From contig NZ_PPTH01000011.1 of assembly GCF_002954225.1 (NCBI RefSeq), positions 5,934-69,933 of the forward strand: 64,000 nucleotides of DNA. The letters run 5' to 3'. A program made the position numbers and the translations under genes. The DNA is from Arthrobacter ruber (GTDB taxonomy: Bacteria > Actinomycetota > Actinomycetes > Actinomycetales > Micrococcaceae). Of this stretch, positions 17,092-26,517 are shown one piece after another. Positions within the stretch are counted from its first letter, which is position 1; every line of letters begins with the position of its first letter. Under the pieces are notes generated by a model. The model was given only the letters and a program-made list of their open reading frames with translations. It was not told where the DNA came from and ran no database searches.

Positions 17092-18953
17092 TCGTTGGTC
17101 TCTTTCTGGGAGGAACCGGTGCGCCCGGCGACGGAGGAGCCGGTACGAGCGGCACGGGAGCCGGTGCGCCCGGCGACGGCGGGTTCCGCGCGATCGATGG
17201 CGGGTTCCGCGTCCTGGGCGACGGAGGATCCGACGGCCGAGGACCCGGTACGCCCGGCGAGGGCTTTCTGCTGCTCCGCGCGACGGCGCTCGGCGATGGT
17301 CATGCGCCGCTCGGCCTCGGCCGTGGCTCCCTTGTTCTTGGCGCGGGCGACGACGACGGGCTTCTCGCCCGGCTCGCGCAGTCGGCCGGCGCCGCGGTAG
17401 AGCGGGATGCCACCGAGGCGGCTGGGGTCCAGCCCGGACCACGGGTGGCCCTCGCCGAAGAACTTCGTCCTGGCCAGCAGGCGCAGGACCGGGTGCGTGA
17501 ACAGGAAGACGACCACGAGGTCGGCGATCGCCGTGAGGCCGAGCGTGAAGGCGAACCCGCGCACGTTGCCGACGGCCACGAAGTACAGCACGAGGGCTGC
17601 GAGGAGGTTCACGGCCTTGGACGCGAGCACGGTCCGCTTCGCGCGGCGCCAGCCGTTCTCCACGGCGGAGACGAGGCCGCGGCCGTCGCGCAGTTCGTCA
17701 CGGATGCGCTCGAAGTAGACGATGAACGAGTCCGCGGTCTGCCCGATGGCGACGATGAGCCCGGCGACGCCCGCAAGGGACAGCCGGTAGTTCTCGGTCC
17801 AGCCGAGGATGCAGATGGCCAGGTAGGTGAGGATGCCCGCGACCACCAGCGAGGCGATGGTCACCAGGCCCAGCAGCCGGTACTGGAACATCGAGTAGAC
17901 GGCGACGAGCAGGAGGCCGATGAGGCCGGCGATCAGGCCGAGGCGCAGCTGGTCGGCGCCGAGGGTCGCGGAGATCTGCTGTTCGCTCTGGATCTCGAAG
18001 CTGATGGGGAGCGCGCCGTACTTGAGCTGCTCCGCCAGGGCCGCGGCGGACTCCTCGGTGAAGTTGCCCGAGATCTGGGGATTGCCGTCGGGGATGACGG
18101 CGTTGGTGGTGGGCGCGGAGACGATCCGACCGTCGAGCACGATGGCGAACTGGTTGCGGGGGTCGCCCTGGCCGATCGCGTACAGGCGCTCGGTGACGGT
18201 CCGGAAGGTGTCGGTTCCCTCGTCGTTGAAGTCGATGGTGACGGCCCAGGTGTTCAGGGACTGGCCCTGCGCGCCGCGCTGCAGGCCGTAGCTCGCGGTG
18301 GAGATGTCCGTGCCGGGGACCTCGACGGGTCCGAGGATGTACTTGCCCTGCGAGTCGGGCTCGCACGCGACCATGGGCTGGTCGGCGGGCGCGGGCTCCT
18401 CGGCGGGTTCCAGGGCTGCCGGGTCGAGGCAGTCGAGCGCCTCGAACTCCTTGTACAGCTCCGGTGTGATCCAGTTCGGATCGCTCGCGTTCTGCGGTTC
18501 GGCGGCCGGCTTGGGCAGCTGATCGTCCGGCGTCGGCGTCTCTGCAGCCGCGGCCTGACCCGGCCCTCCGGCGAGGACGGGGCGGAACTCCATCTGCGCC
18601 GAGGCCTGGATGAGGTCGCGCGTCTGCGCGTCCGGCGTGCCGGGAAGGGACACGATGACGTTCTGGCCCGACTGCGTGTTGATCTCGGCCTCCGCGACAC
18701 CGGAGCCGTCCACACGCTGGCGGATGATCTCCACGGCCTGGTCGAGCTGTTCGGGCGTGATCTCACTGCCGTCCTGGACCCGGGGCGCGAGGATCATCTG
18801 CGTTCCACCCTCGAGGTCGAGGGCGAGGCGGGGGCTCCAGCTCGCGGTGCTCCAGTAGGAACCCGCTCCCAGCAGGATCGCGAGCAGTGCTGTCAATGCG
18901 CCCAGCCAGACAAGTGTCCGCTTGGCTGCCGTCCCGGGACCGGTACGAGGCAT
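17088..18953 (-). CDS. secD: Protein translocase subunit SecD
   Basis: The large subunit of the SecDF export motor, 621 aa. An N-terminal helix (about 12-35) is followed by LALDLEGGTQMILAP, the SecD family hallmark. A long extracytoplasmic region (P1 head; residues about 145-205 are Pro/Glu/Ala-rich) comes next. Five C-terminal helices contain GQTADSFIVYFERIRDE and FLFTHPVLRLLARTKFFGEGHPW. Beyond the last helix lies an unusual ~95-residue Arg/Gly/Ser/Thr-rich tail with repeated RTGS units (see the repeat at 17116-17263). It is translationally coupled to secF through ATGA. yajC lies 83 bases upstream. Confidence 0.96.
   Translation of the reverse strand: MPRTGPGTAAKRTLVWLGALTALLAILLGAGSYWSTASWSPRLALDLEGGTQMILAPRVQDGSEITPEQLDQAVEIIRQRVDGSGVAEAEINTQSGQNVIVSLPGTPDAQTRDLIQASAQMEFRPVLAGGPGQAAAAETPTPDDQLPKPAAEPQNASDPNWITPELYKEFEALDCLDPAALEPAEEPAPADQPMVACEPDSQGKYILGPVEVPGTDISTASYGLQRGAQGQSLNTWAVTIDFNDEGTDTFRTVTERLYAIGQGDPRNQFAIVLDGRIVSAPTTNAVIPDGNPQISGNFTEESAAALAEQLKYGALPISFEIQSEQQISATLGADQLRLGLIAGLIGLLLVAVYSMFQYRLLGLVTIASLVVAGILTYLAICILGWTENYRLSLAGVAGLIVAIGQTADSFIVYFERIRDELRDGRGLVSAVENGWRRAKRTVLASKAVNLLAALVLYFVAVGNVRGFAFTLGLTAIADLVVVFLFTHPVLRLLARTKFFGEGHPWSGLDPSRLGGIPLYRGAGRLREPGEKPVVVARAKNKGATAEAERRMTIAERRRAEQQKALAGRTGSSAVGSSVAQDAEPAIDRAEPAVAGRTGSRAARTGSSVAGRTGSSQKETNE
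17116..17263. repeat. Short imperfect repeats encoding the SecD C-terminal RTGS tail
   Basis: The 19-base unit CCGGTGCGCCCGGCGACGG occurs exactly at 17116-17134 and 17161-17179, and in a close variant at 17245-17263. In the minus-strand reading frame these give repeated (V/A)(A)GRTGS motifs in the low-complexity cytosolic tail of SecD. The copies suggest expansion by slippage or unequal exchange. Confidence 0.7.
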
Positions 18954-19036
18954 GATGGATGTCCTTATTCAGTGGCGCGGCTGCTGCGCCGGATTGGTTC
19001 TGACGGGCGCGGCGTGAGGACCGGCCCTACGGAATG

Positions 19037-19594
19037 CTAGTTGTCGGGGGTCGCTTTGGGGTCGCGGGGGTCCCGCGCGTCGCGGTTCTCCTGAACGGCC
19101 TCACGGTCGAGGCGCCGGAGGGCCTCCTCCGGGGTCTCCGTGCCGCCCGCCGTGGGTGCCGACGCCGCGGTGGACCCGGTCGACGGCGTGCGGTCGGTGC
19201 GGTCGTCGCTGATCGAGGACGCGTCGTCGGGCACGGAGACACCGTCGACGGCGGGCTCGACGGCCGGGTCGACGACGGCCGCGGTGTCCTGCTGGACCAC
19301 CTTGGACAGGGCCTGCGTGTGGACCGTCGCCAGGTTGCCCGGAGAGAGCTCGAGGACGGCCTTGTTGTTCTCCTGGTCGATCGAGACGATCGTGCCGTAG
19401 AGCCCGAACTGCGTCATGACCTCCGTGCCGGGTTCCATCTGCGTGCGCATCTCCTTCACCTGCTGCTGCGTCTTGCGCTGCCTGCGGAACATGGTGAAGA
19501 TCAGGAACGCCAGTGCCAGCGGCAGCAGGAGGGAGAAGATGTCGAAGGGAGGGGCATCTCCGGTGGCTGTCTGGGCGACTACGTGTGCAAGCAC
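19037..19594 (-). CDS. yajC: Preprotein translocase accessory subunit YajC
   Basis: A small membrane protein associated with SecDF, 185 aa with this start. One transmembrane helix (IFSLLLPLALAFLIFTMFRRQRK) is followed by the conserved cytosolic domain (MEPGTEVMTQFGLYGTIVSID). The last ~90 residues are an acidic Thr/Asp/Ser/Ala-rich tail, much longer than in E. coli YajC (110 aa). The frame is open 23 codons further upstream, but GTG at 19594 places the helix near the N-terminus as in relatives. An AGGAACGG sits about 11 bases before it. It is the first gene of the yajC-secD-secF run. Confidence 0.9.
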   Translation of the reverse strand: MLAHVVAQTATGDAPPFDIFSLLLPLALAFLIFTMFRRQRKTQQQVKEMRTQMEPGTEVMTQFGLYGTIVSIDQENNKAVLELSPGNLATVHTQALSKVVQQDTAAVVDPAVEPAVDGVSVPDDASSISDDRTDRTPSTGSTAASAPTAGGTETPEEALRRLDREAVQENRDARDPRDPKATPDN

Positions 19595-19696
19595 TGGGAA
19601 TCCGTTCCTGGGACTGGGTGTGGTGGGGGGCACGCCTGTGCCCTGGCCCACTTCTGTCCACACCAGTGTAGGGGGGAATGCTGGACGTTCCGCGCG

Positions 19697-20812
19697 TCAG
19701 GAGTCGGTCTGCGCCCAGCTGTCAAGGCCTGATTCGGCGTCGAGCAGCGGTTCCGGCGCCACCGAGAACAGGTCCTCCGGCATCGCCGCGGCGACGTTCT
19801 GGGGCATCTCGAGGCCGAGGTGCTTCCAGGCGGCAGCCGTCGCGATCCTGCCGCGCGGCGTCCGTCCGAGCAGTCCCTCGCGGACCAGATAGGGCTCGGC
19901 GACGGTCTCGACGGTCTCCGGCTCCTCGCCGACGGCGATCGCCAGCGTCGAGAGTCCCACCGGCCCGCCGTTGAACTTCGTGATGAGCGCGGTGAGCACG
20001 GAACGGTCCAGGCGGTCGAGTCCGCGGGCGTCCACCTCGTACATGTCAAGCGCAGCACTCGCCGAGCGGGCATCGATGAGGTCCACTCCGTGCACGAGCG
20101 CCCAGTCCCGGACGCGGCGCAGCAGGCGGTTGGCGATACGCGGCGTTCCCCGGGACCGGCTCGCGATCTCGGCGAACGCCGCGGAGTTCACCTTCATGTC
20201 CATGAGCATCGCCGAGCGGCGGAGCACCAGTTCGAGTTCCTCCGTGGAGTAGAACTCGAGGTGCCCGGTGAAGCCGAAGCGGTCACGGAGGGGACCGGGC
20301 AGCAGCCCGGCGCGGGTGGTCGCGCCCACGAGGGTGAAAGGCGGCAGCTCGAGCGGGATCGCCGTGGCGCCGGGACCCTTGCCGACGATGATGTCGACAC
20401 GGAAGTCCTCCATGGCCATGTAGAGCATCTCCTCGGCCGGCCGGGACATGCGGTGGATCTCGTCGAGGAAGAGCACCTCGCCGTCGGTCAGGGAGGAGAG
20501 GATGGCGGCGAGGTCGCCCGCGTGCTGGATCGCTGGTCCCGAGGAGATGCGCAGCGGAGCGTTCATCTCGGCTGCGATGATCATGGCGAGGGTGGTCTTG
20601 CCGAGGCCGGGAGGCCCGGAGAGCAGGACGTGGTCGGCGCTGCGGCCGCGGAGGCGCGAGGCCTCCAGGACGAGCGAGAGCTGCCTCCGGACCCTCTTCT
20701 GTCCCACGAAGTCGTCGAGGTTCTTCGGCCGGAGGGCGGCCTCGATGGCGCGGTCCTCGGGGTCGGCGGCCGGCGCGACGAGCGGTGCCTCCTGGGGTTG
20801 CTTGTCCGTCAT
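19697..20812 (-). CDS. ruvB: Holliday junction branch-migration helicase RuvB
   Basis: The hexameric AAA+ motor that drives branch migration with RuvA during recombinational repair. 371 aa. Walker A is GPPGLGKTT, Walker B is VLFLDEIHR, sensor 1 is LVGATTRAG and the arginine-finger region is [11 protein letters not shown]-terminal winged-helix domain ([17 protein letters not shown]) follows. The first ~25 residues are a variable Pro/Ala-rich extension. Its ATG overlaps the ruvA stop as ATGA. Confidence 0.97.
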   Translation of the reverse strand: MTDKQPQEAPLVAPAADPEDRAIEAALRPKNLDDFVGQKRVRRQLSLVLEASRLRGRSADHVLLSGPPGLGKTTLAMIIAAEMNAPLRISSGPAIQHAGDLAAILSSLTDGEVLFLDEIHRMSRPAEEMLYMAMEDFRVDIIVGKGPGATAIPLELPPFTLVGATTRAGLLPGPLRDRFGFTGHLEFYSTEELELVLRRSAMLMDMKVNSAAFAEIASRSRGTPRIANRLLRRVRDWALVHGVDLIDARSASAALDMYEVDARGLDRLDRSVLTALITKFNGGPVGLSTLAIAVGEEPETVETVAEPYLVREGLLGRTPRGRIATAAAWKHLGLEMPQNVAAAMPEDLFSVAPEPLLDAESGLDSWAQTDS

Positions 20813-21438
20813 GAGCCGACCCTCGTGCGTGCCGAGCTGCGGGCGCCGTCCTGACCGAGCCGGCGCAGCGTCAGCTTCAGGATCTGCCCGACGTCACCCG
20901 TCGCGGCCACGTCGGGCGCGTCGGCGACGGCGGCGTCGATCGCGGCGCCGGCATCCTTCTCGGACCAGCCGAGGCCCATCATGGCGGTGAGGACCTGCCC
21001 CTGCCAGGTCTGCGCGGGAACGCCGGGCTTCGACTCGAGCGGGACGAGCTTCCCGGCGAGCTCGAGCACGATCCGGCGGGCACCCTTCGGGCCGATGCCG
21101 GGCACCTTGCTGAAGGCCTTGTCATCGCCGGACGACGCCGCGATGCGGATGGCCTCCGGCGTGTGGACGGCGAGGACGGCGAGGGCCAGGCGGGGGCCGA
21201 CGCCGCTGACGGCCAGGAGCGTCTCGAAGACCTCCCGCTGGTCCGCGTCCTCGAAGCCGAAGAGCGTCATGGAGTCCTCGCGGACGATCATCGCGGTGGC
21301 GATCGAGGCCTGCTCGCCGACGCGCAGCGCCGCGAGGGTCTGCGGTGTCGCCTGGACCTGCATACCGAAGCCGTTGACGTCGAGGACGGCGGAGTGCAGG
21401 CCCACGTGGGTCACTGTTCCGCGCAGGGAACTGATCAT
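20809..21438 (-). CDS. ruvA: Holliday junction DNA-binding protein RuvA
   Basis: A tetrameric protein that holds the four-way junction for RuvB and RuvC. 209 aa. It has an OB-fold N-terminal domain ([21 protein letters not shown]), two helix-hairpin-helix motifs ([16 protein letters not shown] and [19 protein letters not shown]) and a C-terminal RuvB-contacting domain ([16 protein letters not shown]). The ATG at 21438 has GGAG 7-10 bases upstream and gives the conserved MISSLRG start. The 15-codon upstream extension is rejected. Confidence 0.97.
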   Translation of the reverse strand: MISSLRGTVTHVGLHSAVLDVNGFGMQVQATPQTLAALRVGEQASIATAMIVREDSMTLFGFEDADQREVFETLLAVSGVGPRLALAVLAVHTPEAIRIAASSGDDKAFSKVPGIGPKGARRIVLELAGKLVPLESKPGVPAQTWQGQVLTAMMGLGWSEKDAGAAIDAAVADAPDVAATGDVGQILKLTLRRLGQDGARSSARTRVGS

Positions 21439-21635
21439 GAAGGGCTCCAGTGCAGGTGCTGACGGGGACGTCCGGGCGGTCACCGGCGTCGAACATACGT
21501 TCTAATCGTCAAAGATACCGGTGATCCGCCGATGGATCGAGTCGCCACACCGCCAGGTGCGCAGCGCGAGGCGGCAGCCGGGTGTCCGACGGAGCGGCAC
21601 CGCCGGGCGTCAGGACGTCGGCCGACGGGCCCCGC

Positions 21636-22205
21636 TCAGCGGCGTCGCGCCCGCGCCTCGGCCTCGGCCCAGATGCGCTGCGCCGGGGTGACGGATCCCC
21701 CCGATGCCGCCGCGCCCTGCACTGCCACTCCCCTGCGCCACGCGTGCGTGATCGCGAGGGCCAGGGCGTCGGCGGCGTCGGCCGGCCGCGGGGCCGTCTC
21801 GAGCCGGAGGATCTTCGTGACCATCTTCGTGACGGCGACCTTGTCCGCCTGTCCGTTGCCGGTGACGGCGGCCTTCACCTCGGTGGGGGTGTGGAGGGCC
21901 ACCGGGATGCCACGCCGCGCGGCGGAGACGATCACGACGCCGGAGGCCTGGGCGGTTCCCATGACGGTGCTGACGTTGAGCTGGCTGAAGACGCGTTCCA
22001 CGGCGAGGACCTGCGGCTGGTGCAGGTCCAGCCACGAGTCCACGGCCTCGGAGATCACCAGGAGCCGTTCGTCGAGGCTCCGGCCCGCCTCCGTACCGAC
22101 CACCCCCACCGCGACGAGCGTGGAGCGCCGGTTGGGTTCGATGTCGACGACGGCGAGCCCGCAGCGGGTCAGGCCGGGGTCCACCCCCATCACGCGGTAG
22201 GTCAC
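21636..22205 (-). CDS. ruvC: Crossover junction endodeoxyribonuclease RuvC
   Basis: A dimeric nuclease that resolves Holliday junctions. 189 aa. The acidic catalytic residues lie in the expected motifs: [12 protein letters not shown] (first Asp), AVERVF (Glu) and [14 protein letters not shown] (paired Asp) near the C-terminus. The start is GTG at 22205. It lies 45 bases after yebC and 197 bases before ruvA; that second gap is long for an operon and could hold a secondary promoter. The stretch shows no gene. Confidence 0.96.
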   Translation of the reverse strand: MTYRVMGVDPGLTRCGLAVVDIEPNRRSTLVAVGVVGTEAGRSLDERLLVISEAVDSWLDLHQPQVLAVERVFSQLNVSTVMGTAQASGVVIVSAARRGIPVALHTPTEVKAAVTGNGQADKVAVTKMVTKILRLETAPRPADAADALALAITHAWRRGVAVQGAAASGGSVTPAQRIWAEAEARARRR

Positions 22206-22250
22206 GGCGTCACCGGGCGGGCGGGGTGGAGGGTAGGGAGGTGGGCGATG

Positions 22251-23009
22251 TCAGTCGTCGTTCTCGAGCTCGGCCAGGACCTCGTCCGGCAGGTGCGCGT
22301 TCGAGTAGACGTTCTGGACGTCATCGAGCTCCTCGAGGGCGTCCACGAGCTTGAGGAACTTCCGGGCGCCCTCGGCGTCCAGGTCCACCTGCATGGACGG
22401 CACGAACTCGACGTCGTCGGTCTCGTACTCGATGCTGCTCTCGTCGAGCGCGGCGACCACGGCCCGGAGGTCCTGCGGCTCGGAGACGATCTCGAACGTG
22501 TCCGACGATTCCTTGACCTCGTCCGCGCCGGCGTCGAGGACGGACATGAGCAGTTCGTCCTCGGTGAGGCCGTTCTTCGGGAGCGTCACGACGCCCTTGC
22601 GGGCGAACAGGTACGACACCGAGCCGGGATCGGCGATCGTGCCGCCGTTGCGGGAGATCCCGAGGCGCACCTCCGAGGCGGCACGGTTCTTGTTGTCCGT
22701 CAGGCACTCGATCAGCAGGGCCGAACCCTGGGGGCCCCGCGCCTCGTACATGATGGTCTGGTAGTCCACGGCCTCGCCGAGCAGGCCGGCGCCGCGCTTG
22801 ACGGCGCGGTTGATGTTGTCGATGGGCACGGAGGTCTTCTTGGCCTTGGAGACGGCCAGCTCGAGTCCCGGGTTACCCGCGACGTCGGCGCCGCCGGCCC
22901 GTGCCGCGACCTCGATGTTCTTGATCAGCTTCGCGAAGGACTTCGCGCGCTTGGCGTCGATCGCAGCCTTCTTGTGCTTGGTTGTTGCCCACTTGGAGTG
23001 CCCCGACAT
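22251..23009 (-). CDS. yebC: YebC/PmpR-family regulatory protein
   Basis: A 252-aa protein of the widespread YebC/TACO1 family. Members have been described as DNA-binding regulators and as translation factors easing proline-rich stalls. The N-terminus [21 protein letters not shown] is the family signature. The acidic C-terminal domains (TYPICAL segment [20 protein letters not shown]) follow. AGGAGAAG precedes the ATG. pdxT ends only 2 bases upstream, so the two are probably cotranscribed and coupled. Confidence 0.95.
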   Translation of the reverse strand: MSGHSKWATTKHKKAAIDAKRAKSFAKLIKNIEVAARAGGADVAGNPGLELAVSKAKKTSVPIDNINRAVKRGAGLLGEAVDYQTIMYEARGPQGSALLIECLTDNKNRAASEVRLGISRNGGTIADPGSVSYLFARKGVVTLPKNGLTEDELLMSVLDAGADEVKESSDTFEIVSEPQDLRAVVAALDESSIEYETDDVEFVPSMQVDLDAEGARKFLKLVDALEELDDVQNVYSNAHLPDEVLAELENDD

Positions 23010-23011
23010 GC

Positions 23012-23821
23012 TTACGCTTCTCCTCTGATCATCCGGATAAAGAGTTCGTGGACCCGCCGCTCCCCCGTCACTTCCGGGTGGAAACTCGTGGCCAGCAGGT
23101 TCCCTGAACGCACTGCGACAATTCTAGCGACCGGCTCCAAGTCGGCTCCCGGTGCGGCATCGGACGGGCCTGCCTGCGGCGTCTCGGCGGCGGGCACCTG
23201 CGCGAGCACCTCGACGTCGGCCCCCACCTTCTCCACCCATGGCGCGCGGATGAAGACGGCCCGCACGGGATCATCTCCTGCAGCGGGGCCGGTTGCTGCG
23301 AGGCCGGCGAACGCGAGATCCGCCTCGAAGGACTCGCGCTGGCGGCCGAAGGCGTTGCGCCGCACCACGATGTCGAGGCCGCCGAGCGTCTGCTGCGGAT
23401 TGCCGTGCCGGTCGGTCGAGGGATCGGCGATCACGTCGGAGAGCAGGATCATGCCCGCGCAGGATCCGTAGACCGGCAGCCCCCCGTCGATCAAGCCGCG
23501 CAGCGGCCCCGCCAGCCCGAAGGTCCGCGTCAGCTTGTCCATCGTGGTCGATTCTCCGCCCGGGAGGATCAGACCGTCGATCGCTGCGAGCTCCGAGGCG
23601 CGCCGGACGGGCACGGCGCGCGCGCCGAGGGACTCGACGGTCGCGATGTGCTCCCGCACGTCGCCCTGCACCGCGAGTACGCCGACGACGACGTCGCGGC
23701 CTGTGCGGGGCGTGCGACCGGCGGATCCGGCGGCCTCCGGGGCGACGGTCGGAGCGGCGTCGGACAGGGCGACGGACAGGGCGCCGGGCACGGGGAACGG
23801 CGCCGAGGACGGGGAGGTCAT
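23012..23821 (-). CDS. pdxT: Pyridoxal 5'-phosphate synthase glutaminase subunit PdxT
   Basis: Hydrolyses glutamine and passes ammonia to PdxS for vitamin B6 (PLP) synthesis. The class I amidotransferase triad is visible: Cys121 in VYGSCAGM, with His and Glu in SFHPEVTG near the C-terminus. [12 protein letters not shown] and [11 protein letters not shown] are family motifs. It is 269 aa, longer than the usual ~200, because of a ~42-residue Ala/Pro/Ser-rich N-terminal extension and an insert around 195-225. No other start lies before the domain. TAGAAT ends 6 bases before the ATG, so the message may be leaderless. PdxS is about 11 kb away rather than adjacent. Confidence 0.94.
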   Translation of the reverse strand: MTSPSSAPFPVPGALSVALSDAAPTVAPEAAGSAGRTPRTGRDVVVGVLAVQGDVREHIATVESLGARAVPVRRASELAAIDGLILPGGESTTMDKLTRTFGLAGPLRGLIDGGLPVYGSCAGMILLSDVIADPSTDRHGNPQQTLGGLDIVVRRNAFGRQRESFEADLAFAGLAATGPAAGDDPVRAVFIRAPWVEKVGADVEVLAQVPAAETPQAGPSDAAPGADLEPVARIVAVRSGNLLATSFHPEVTGERRVHELFIRMIRGEA

Positions 23822-23827
23822 GCCTCG

Positions 23828-23833
23828 ATTCTA
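23828..23833 (-). promoter_or_regulatory. -10 element for leaderless pdxT transcript
   Basis: On the minus strand TAGAAT (5 of 6 to TATAAT) is followed by six bases and then the pdxT ATG. There is no ribosome binding site. Transcription would start at or within a base or two of the start codon. No good -35 is seen. Confidence 0.55.
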
Positions 23834-23916
23834 GGCCGTGGCAGCGCCGGAGCCGGCGTCGAACGGTCTCGCGTGAGCAGCGCCTCGCCGCCGCGTCCCG
23901 GGAACCCCGACGCGCC

Positions 23917-23925
23917 TGCGATAAT
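23917..23925 (+). promoter_or_regulatory. Extended -10 element for leaderless murT transcript
   Basis: TGCGATAAT forms an extended -10 (TGN plus GATAAT) ending 8 bases before the murT ATG at 23934. No ribosome binding site is present, and no -35 is obvious, which extended -10 promoters can do without. Leaderless start inferred. Confidence 0.6.
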
Positions 23926-23933
23926 TTGTTGGC

Positions 23934-25205
23934 ATGAATTCCCTTCCAGTTCTCGTGGGCAAGGCCGTGCGCGTCGCCTCCCGCCTGCGCGGCGGCGGCT
24001 CCGCATTCCCGGGCCTCGTGGTCGAGCGCCTCGACCCCGGCTTCATGGGCCGCGCGCTGTCCACTCTCCCCCGCGGCGTCGTCGTCGTCAGCGGGACGAA
24101 CGGCAAGACCACCACCACCAAGATGGTGGTGGAACTGCTCGAGGGCCAGGGCCTGACGGTGTTCACGAACCGCACCGGCAGCAACTTCACGCGCGGTGTC
24201 GCGGCAGCCCTCCTGGGCGAGGTCGACTGGCGCGGGCGGCTCGAAGCCGACGTCGCCGTCCTCGAGCTCGACGAGGCGCACGCCGTGCACTTCGTGAAGC
24301 TCGTGCCGCCGCGGTACTCCCTGCTCCTCAATGTCCTCCGCGACCAGCTCGACCGCTTCGGCGAGATCGACGCCACCACGCGCCTGCTCGAGCGCATCGC
24401 ACTCGCCACCACGGGGACGGTCGTCCTGAACCGGGAGGACCCCCGCGTCGCGGGCCTGGCCGCGTCCATCACGACCGCAGACGTCGTCTACTTCGGCCTC
24501 GACGCCTCGCTGCGGAGCACGTTCCCGAACGACGACGAGCTGCGCGGCGCCGAGGGGATCGCCCCCGCGTCGGCGCTGCCAGCCGACGTCGTCCTCCGTT
24601 CCGTCGACGGCAACGCGGCCTCCTTCGCGGCGGACGGCACGACGACGCACACCGAGCTGCGCCTGCGCGGGGTCTACAACATCTTCAACGCCGCCGCCGC
24701 CCTCGCGGCCGCCCGCGCCGTCCTCGGCGGTACTGCCGACGACGCCCGGCTCTTCTCCTCTCTCGCCGCGGTGGAGCCCGCGTTCGGGCGCGGGGAGAGC
24801 CTCGTGGTCGACGGCCAGGCCCTCGAACTGGTGCTCGTCAAGAACCCCAGTGGATTCCGCCTCGGCCTGAAGTCCTTCGACCCCGCAGGCTGCGCGACCA
24901 TGATCGCGATCAACGACAACTACGCGGACGGGCGCGACATGTCCTGGCTGTGGGACGTGGACTTCGATTCGCTCGGCCTCGGCGGCGTCGAGATGGTCAG
25001 CGGCGTACGCGCCTACGACATGGCGCTGCGGCTCAAGTACGACGACGTGCGGGTCGGCGCCGTCGACCCCGACATCACGGAGGCGCTGAAGCAGTTCGTC
25101 CGGGGGTCGGAGGGCCGCCCGAAGCGGATCTTCTGTACGTACACGGCCATGCTCGCGGTCCGCCGCGAGCTCTCCAAGATCACGAAGGTCGAGGTTGTCT
25201 CCTGA
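23934..25205 (+). CDS. murT: Lipid II isoglutaminyl synthase ligase subunit MurT
   Basis: With GatD it amidates the alpha-carboxyl of D-Glu in lipid II, a step in Gram-positive peptidoglycan synthesis. 423 aa. The Mur-ligase ATP-binding loop is SGTNGKTTTTK (residues ~53-63), the central domain has ELDEAHAVHFVKLVPP, and NAAAALAAARAVL follows. The C-terminal MurT domain has DNYADGRDMSWLWD, which contains the aspartate proposed to join the GatD active site. Unlike S. aureus MurT, no four-cysteine zinc ribbon is present: only two cysteines occur in the whole protein, both in the C-terminal third. The murT stop and gatD start share one base (TGATG). Confidence 0.93.
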   Translation: MNSLPVLVGKAVRVASRLRGGGSAFPGLVVERLDPGFMGRALSTLPRGVVVVSGTNGKTTTTKMVVELLEGQGLTVFTNRTGSNFTRGVAAALLGEVDWRGRLEADVAVLELDEAHAVHFVKLVPPRYSLLLNVLRDQLDRFGEIDATTRLLERIALATTGTVVLNREDPRVAGLAASITTADVVYFGLDASLRSTFPNDDELRGAEGIAPASALPADVVLRSVDGNAASFAADGTTTHTELRLRGVYNIFNAAAALAAARAVLGGTADDARLFSSLAAVEPAFGRGESLVVDGQALELVLVKNPSGFRLGLKSFDPAGCATMIAINDNYADGRDMSWLWDVDFDSLGLGGVEMVSGVRAYDMALRLKYDDVRVGAVDPDITEALKQFVRGSEGRPKRIFCTYTAMLAVRRELSKITKVEVVS

Positions 25206-25975
25206 TGAGCGACGCACCATCCGCCAGCGCCCTCACGGAGGCACCCGCCGATCCCTCGAAGGGCAGCCTGCGGATCCTGCAGCTGTACCCGCGCGAGATG
25301 AACATCTACGGCGACTACGGGAACGTCCTGGTCCTCAAGCAACGCCTCGCGTGGCGCGGCTACGGGGCGGAGATCCTCGAGCACAATGCCGGCGACGCGT
25401 TCCCCGACGACGTCGACATCATCATCGGCGGCGGCGGCCAGGACAGCGGGCAGGTGGTGATCCAGGACGACCTGCAGGCCATCGCCCCGACGCTCCGCGC
25501 CCTGGCGGAGGACGGCACGCCCATGCTGCTGATCTGCGGGCTGTACCAGCTCTTCGGCAAGGTCTTCCGTACGCACGACGGCACGGTGATCCCCGGCATC
25601 GGTGTGCTGGACCTCGAGACGCGGGGCGGGACGGAACGCCTGATCGGCAACGTCGTGGCCACCAGCGAGGAATTCGGCGAGATCCACGGCTACGAGAACC
25701 ACAGCGGCCAGACCTTTCTGGGTGCAGGGCTGAAGCCCCTCGCGACCGTGGTCAAGGGCGCGGGCAACAACGCCGAGGACAAACACGAGGGGGCGCGCTA
25801 CCGCAACATCGTGGCGAGCTACCTGCACGGTTCACTGCTGCCGAAGAACCCCGCGATCGCCGACTTCCTGCTGCGCACCGCGGCCGAACGGAAGTTCGGT
25901 GCGTTCGACGACGGCGGCGTGGACGACTCGCTCGCAGACCTCGCCCGGCAGCACGCGGGAGCAAGGCCGCGGTAG
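25205..25975 (+). CDS. gatD: Lipid II isoglutaminyl synthase glutaminase subunit GatD
   Basis: A glutamine amidotransferase (CobB/CobQ-like class I) that supplies ammonia to MurT. 256 aa. The nucleophile is Cys111 in LLICGLYQLFG, and the catalytic histidine is His208 in SYLHGSLLPKNP. IIIGGGGQDSGQ and GYENHSGQT are family motifs. The first ~20 residues are a variable tail. The ATG overlaps the murT stop, so the two subunits should be made in step. The frame extends far upstream inside murT, which is a coincidence of high GC. Confidence 0.94.
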   Translation: MSDAPSASALTEAPADPSKGSLRILQLYPREMNIYGDYGNVLVLKQRLAWRGYGAEILEHNAGDAFPDDVDIIIGGGGQDSGQVVIQDDLQAIAPTLRALAEDGTPMLLICGLYQLFGKVFRTHDGTVIPGIGVLDLETRGGTERLIGNVVATSEEFGEIHGYENHSGQTFLGAGLKPLATVVKGAGNNAEDKHEGARYRNIVASYLHGSLLPKNPAIADFLLRTAAERKFGAFDDGGVDDSLADLARQHAGARPR

Positions 25976-26154
25976 GTCCGCCCGGGGCGCCGTGTCCTTG
26001 CGGGCGCCCTGCGAGGGACAGCACCCCGGCTTCCGCGTCAAGGGGCGTGGACGCCGCGCCCTGCGGGCGAGCCCTGCCGGTAGCGTTCGTGGGGACGGGC
26101 CCGACTGGGCCTGCACCCCACTGGACCCCGATGCGGGTCCGCGGAAGGAGCGTC

Positions 26155-26517
26155 ATGGCCAAGGGAGTAGCAACCGTCTGGGTACCCGTCGAGGACATGG
26201 ATAGGGCCCTCGCGTTCTACCGGGACACCCTCGGACTGGACGTCACGATGGAGCAGGAGGACTGGTCCACGGTCGACGCCGGCGGGCTGACCATCGGACT
26301 GAACGCCCGCGAGAATACCCACGGTGGGCGGGGCGGCGGCGCCGTCATCAGTCTCCAGCCCGAAGGATCCATCGAGGACGAACTGGAGCGCATCTCGTCC
26401 CGCGGAGGTGCAGACGTCCGGGGCGAGATCAGCGAGTACCCCTGGGGCCGGATCCTGCCGTTCAAGGACAGCGAGGGCAACGACCTCCAGCTCTACTCTC
26501 CCCCGACCGAGGGCTGA
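26155..26517 (+). CDS. VOC-family (glyoxalase/dioxygenase fold) protein
   Basis: A 120-aa single-domain vicinal-oxygen-chelate protein. VATVWVPVEDMDRALAFYRDTLGLDV begins the first beta-alpha-beta-beta-beta module and ILPFKDSEGNDLQLYSP ends the second. Members include glyoxalases, ring-cleavage dioxygenases and drug-binding resistance proteins; nothing here decides among them. A strong GGAAGGAG precedes the ATG. It is about 180 bases after gatD, probably a separate unit. Confidence 0.85.
   Translation: MAKGVATVWVPVEDMDRALAFYRDTLGLDVTMEQEDWSTVDAGGLTIGLNARENTHGGRGGGAVISLQPEGSIEDELERISSRGGADVRGEISEYPWGRILPFKDSEGNDLQLYSPPTEG

Noticed and set aside
16093-17442. A 449-aa 'extended SecF'
   Set aside because: The extra N-terminal part overlaps secD in another frame and is Arg/Pro-rich. 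The ATGA overlap at 17088-17091 gives the normal SecF start.
17079-19040. A 653-codon open frame opposite secD on the plus strand
   Set aside because: It is the mirror of a high-GC coding frame; secD has full domain support, and the plus frame has no family motif or ribosome binding site.
23405-25204. Upstream extension of the GatD frame through murT
   Set aside because: It overlaps the whole murT gene in a different frame and encodes Arg/Pro-rich shadow sequence.
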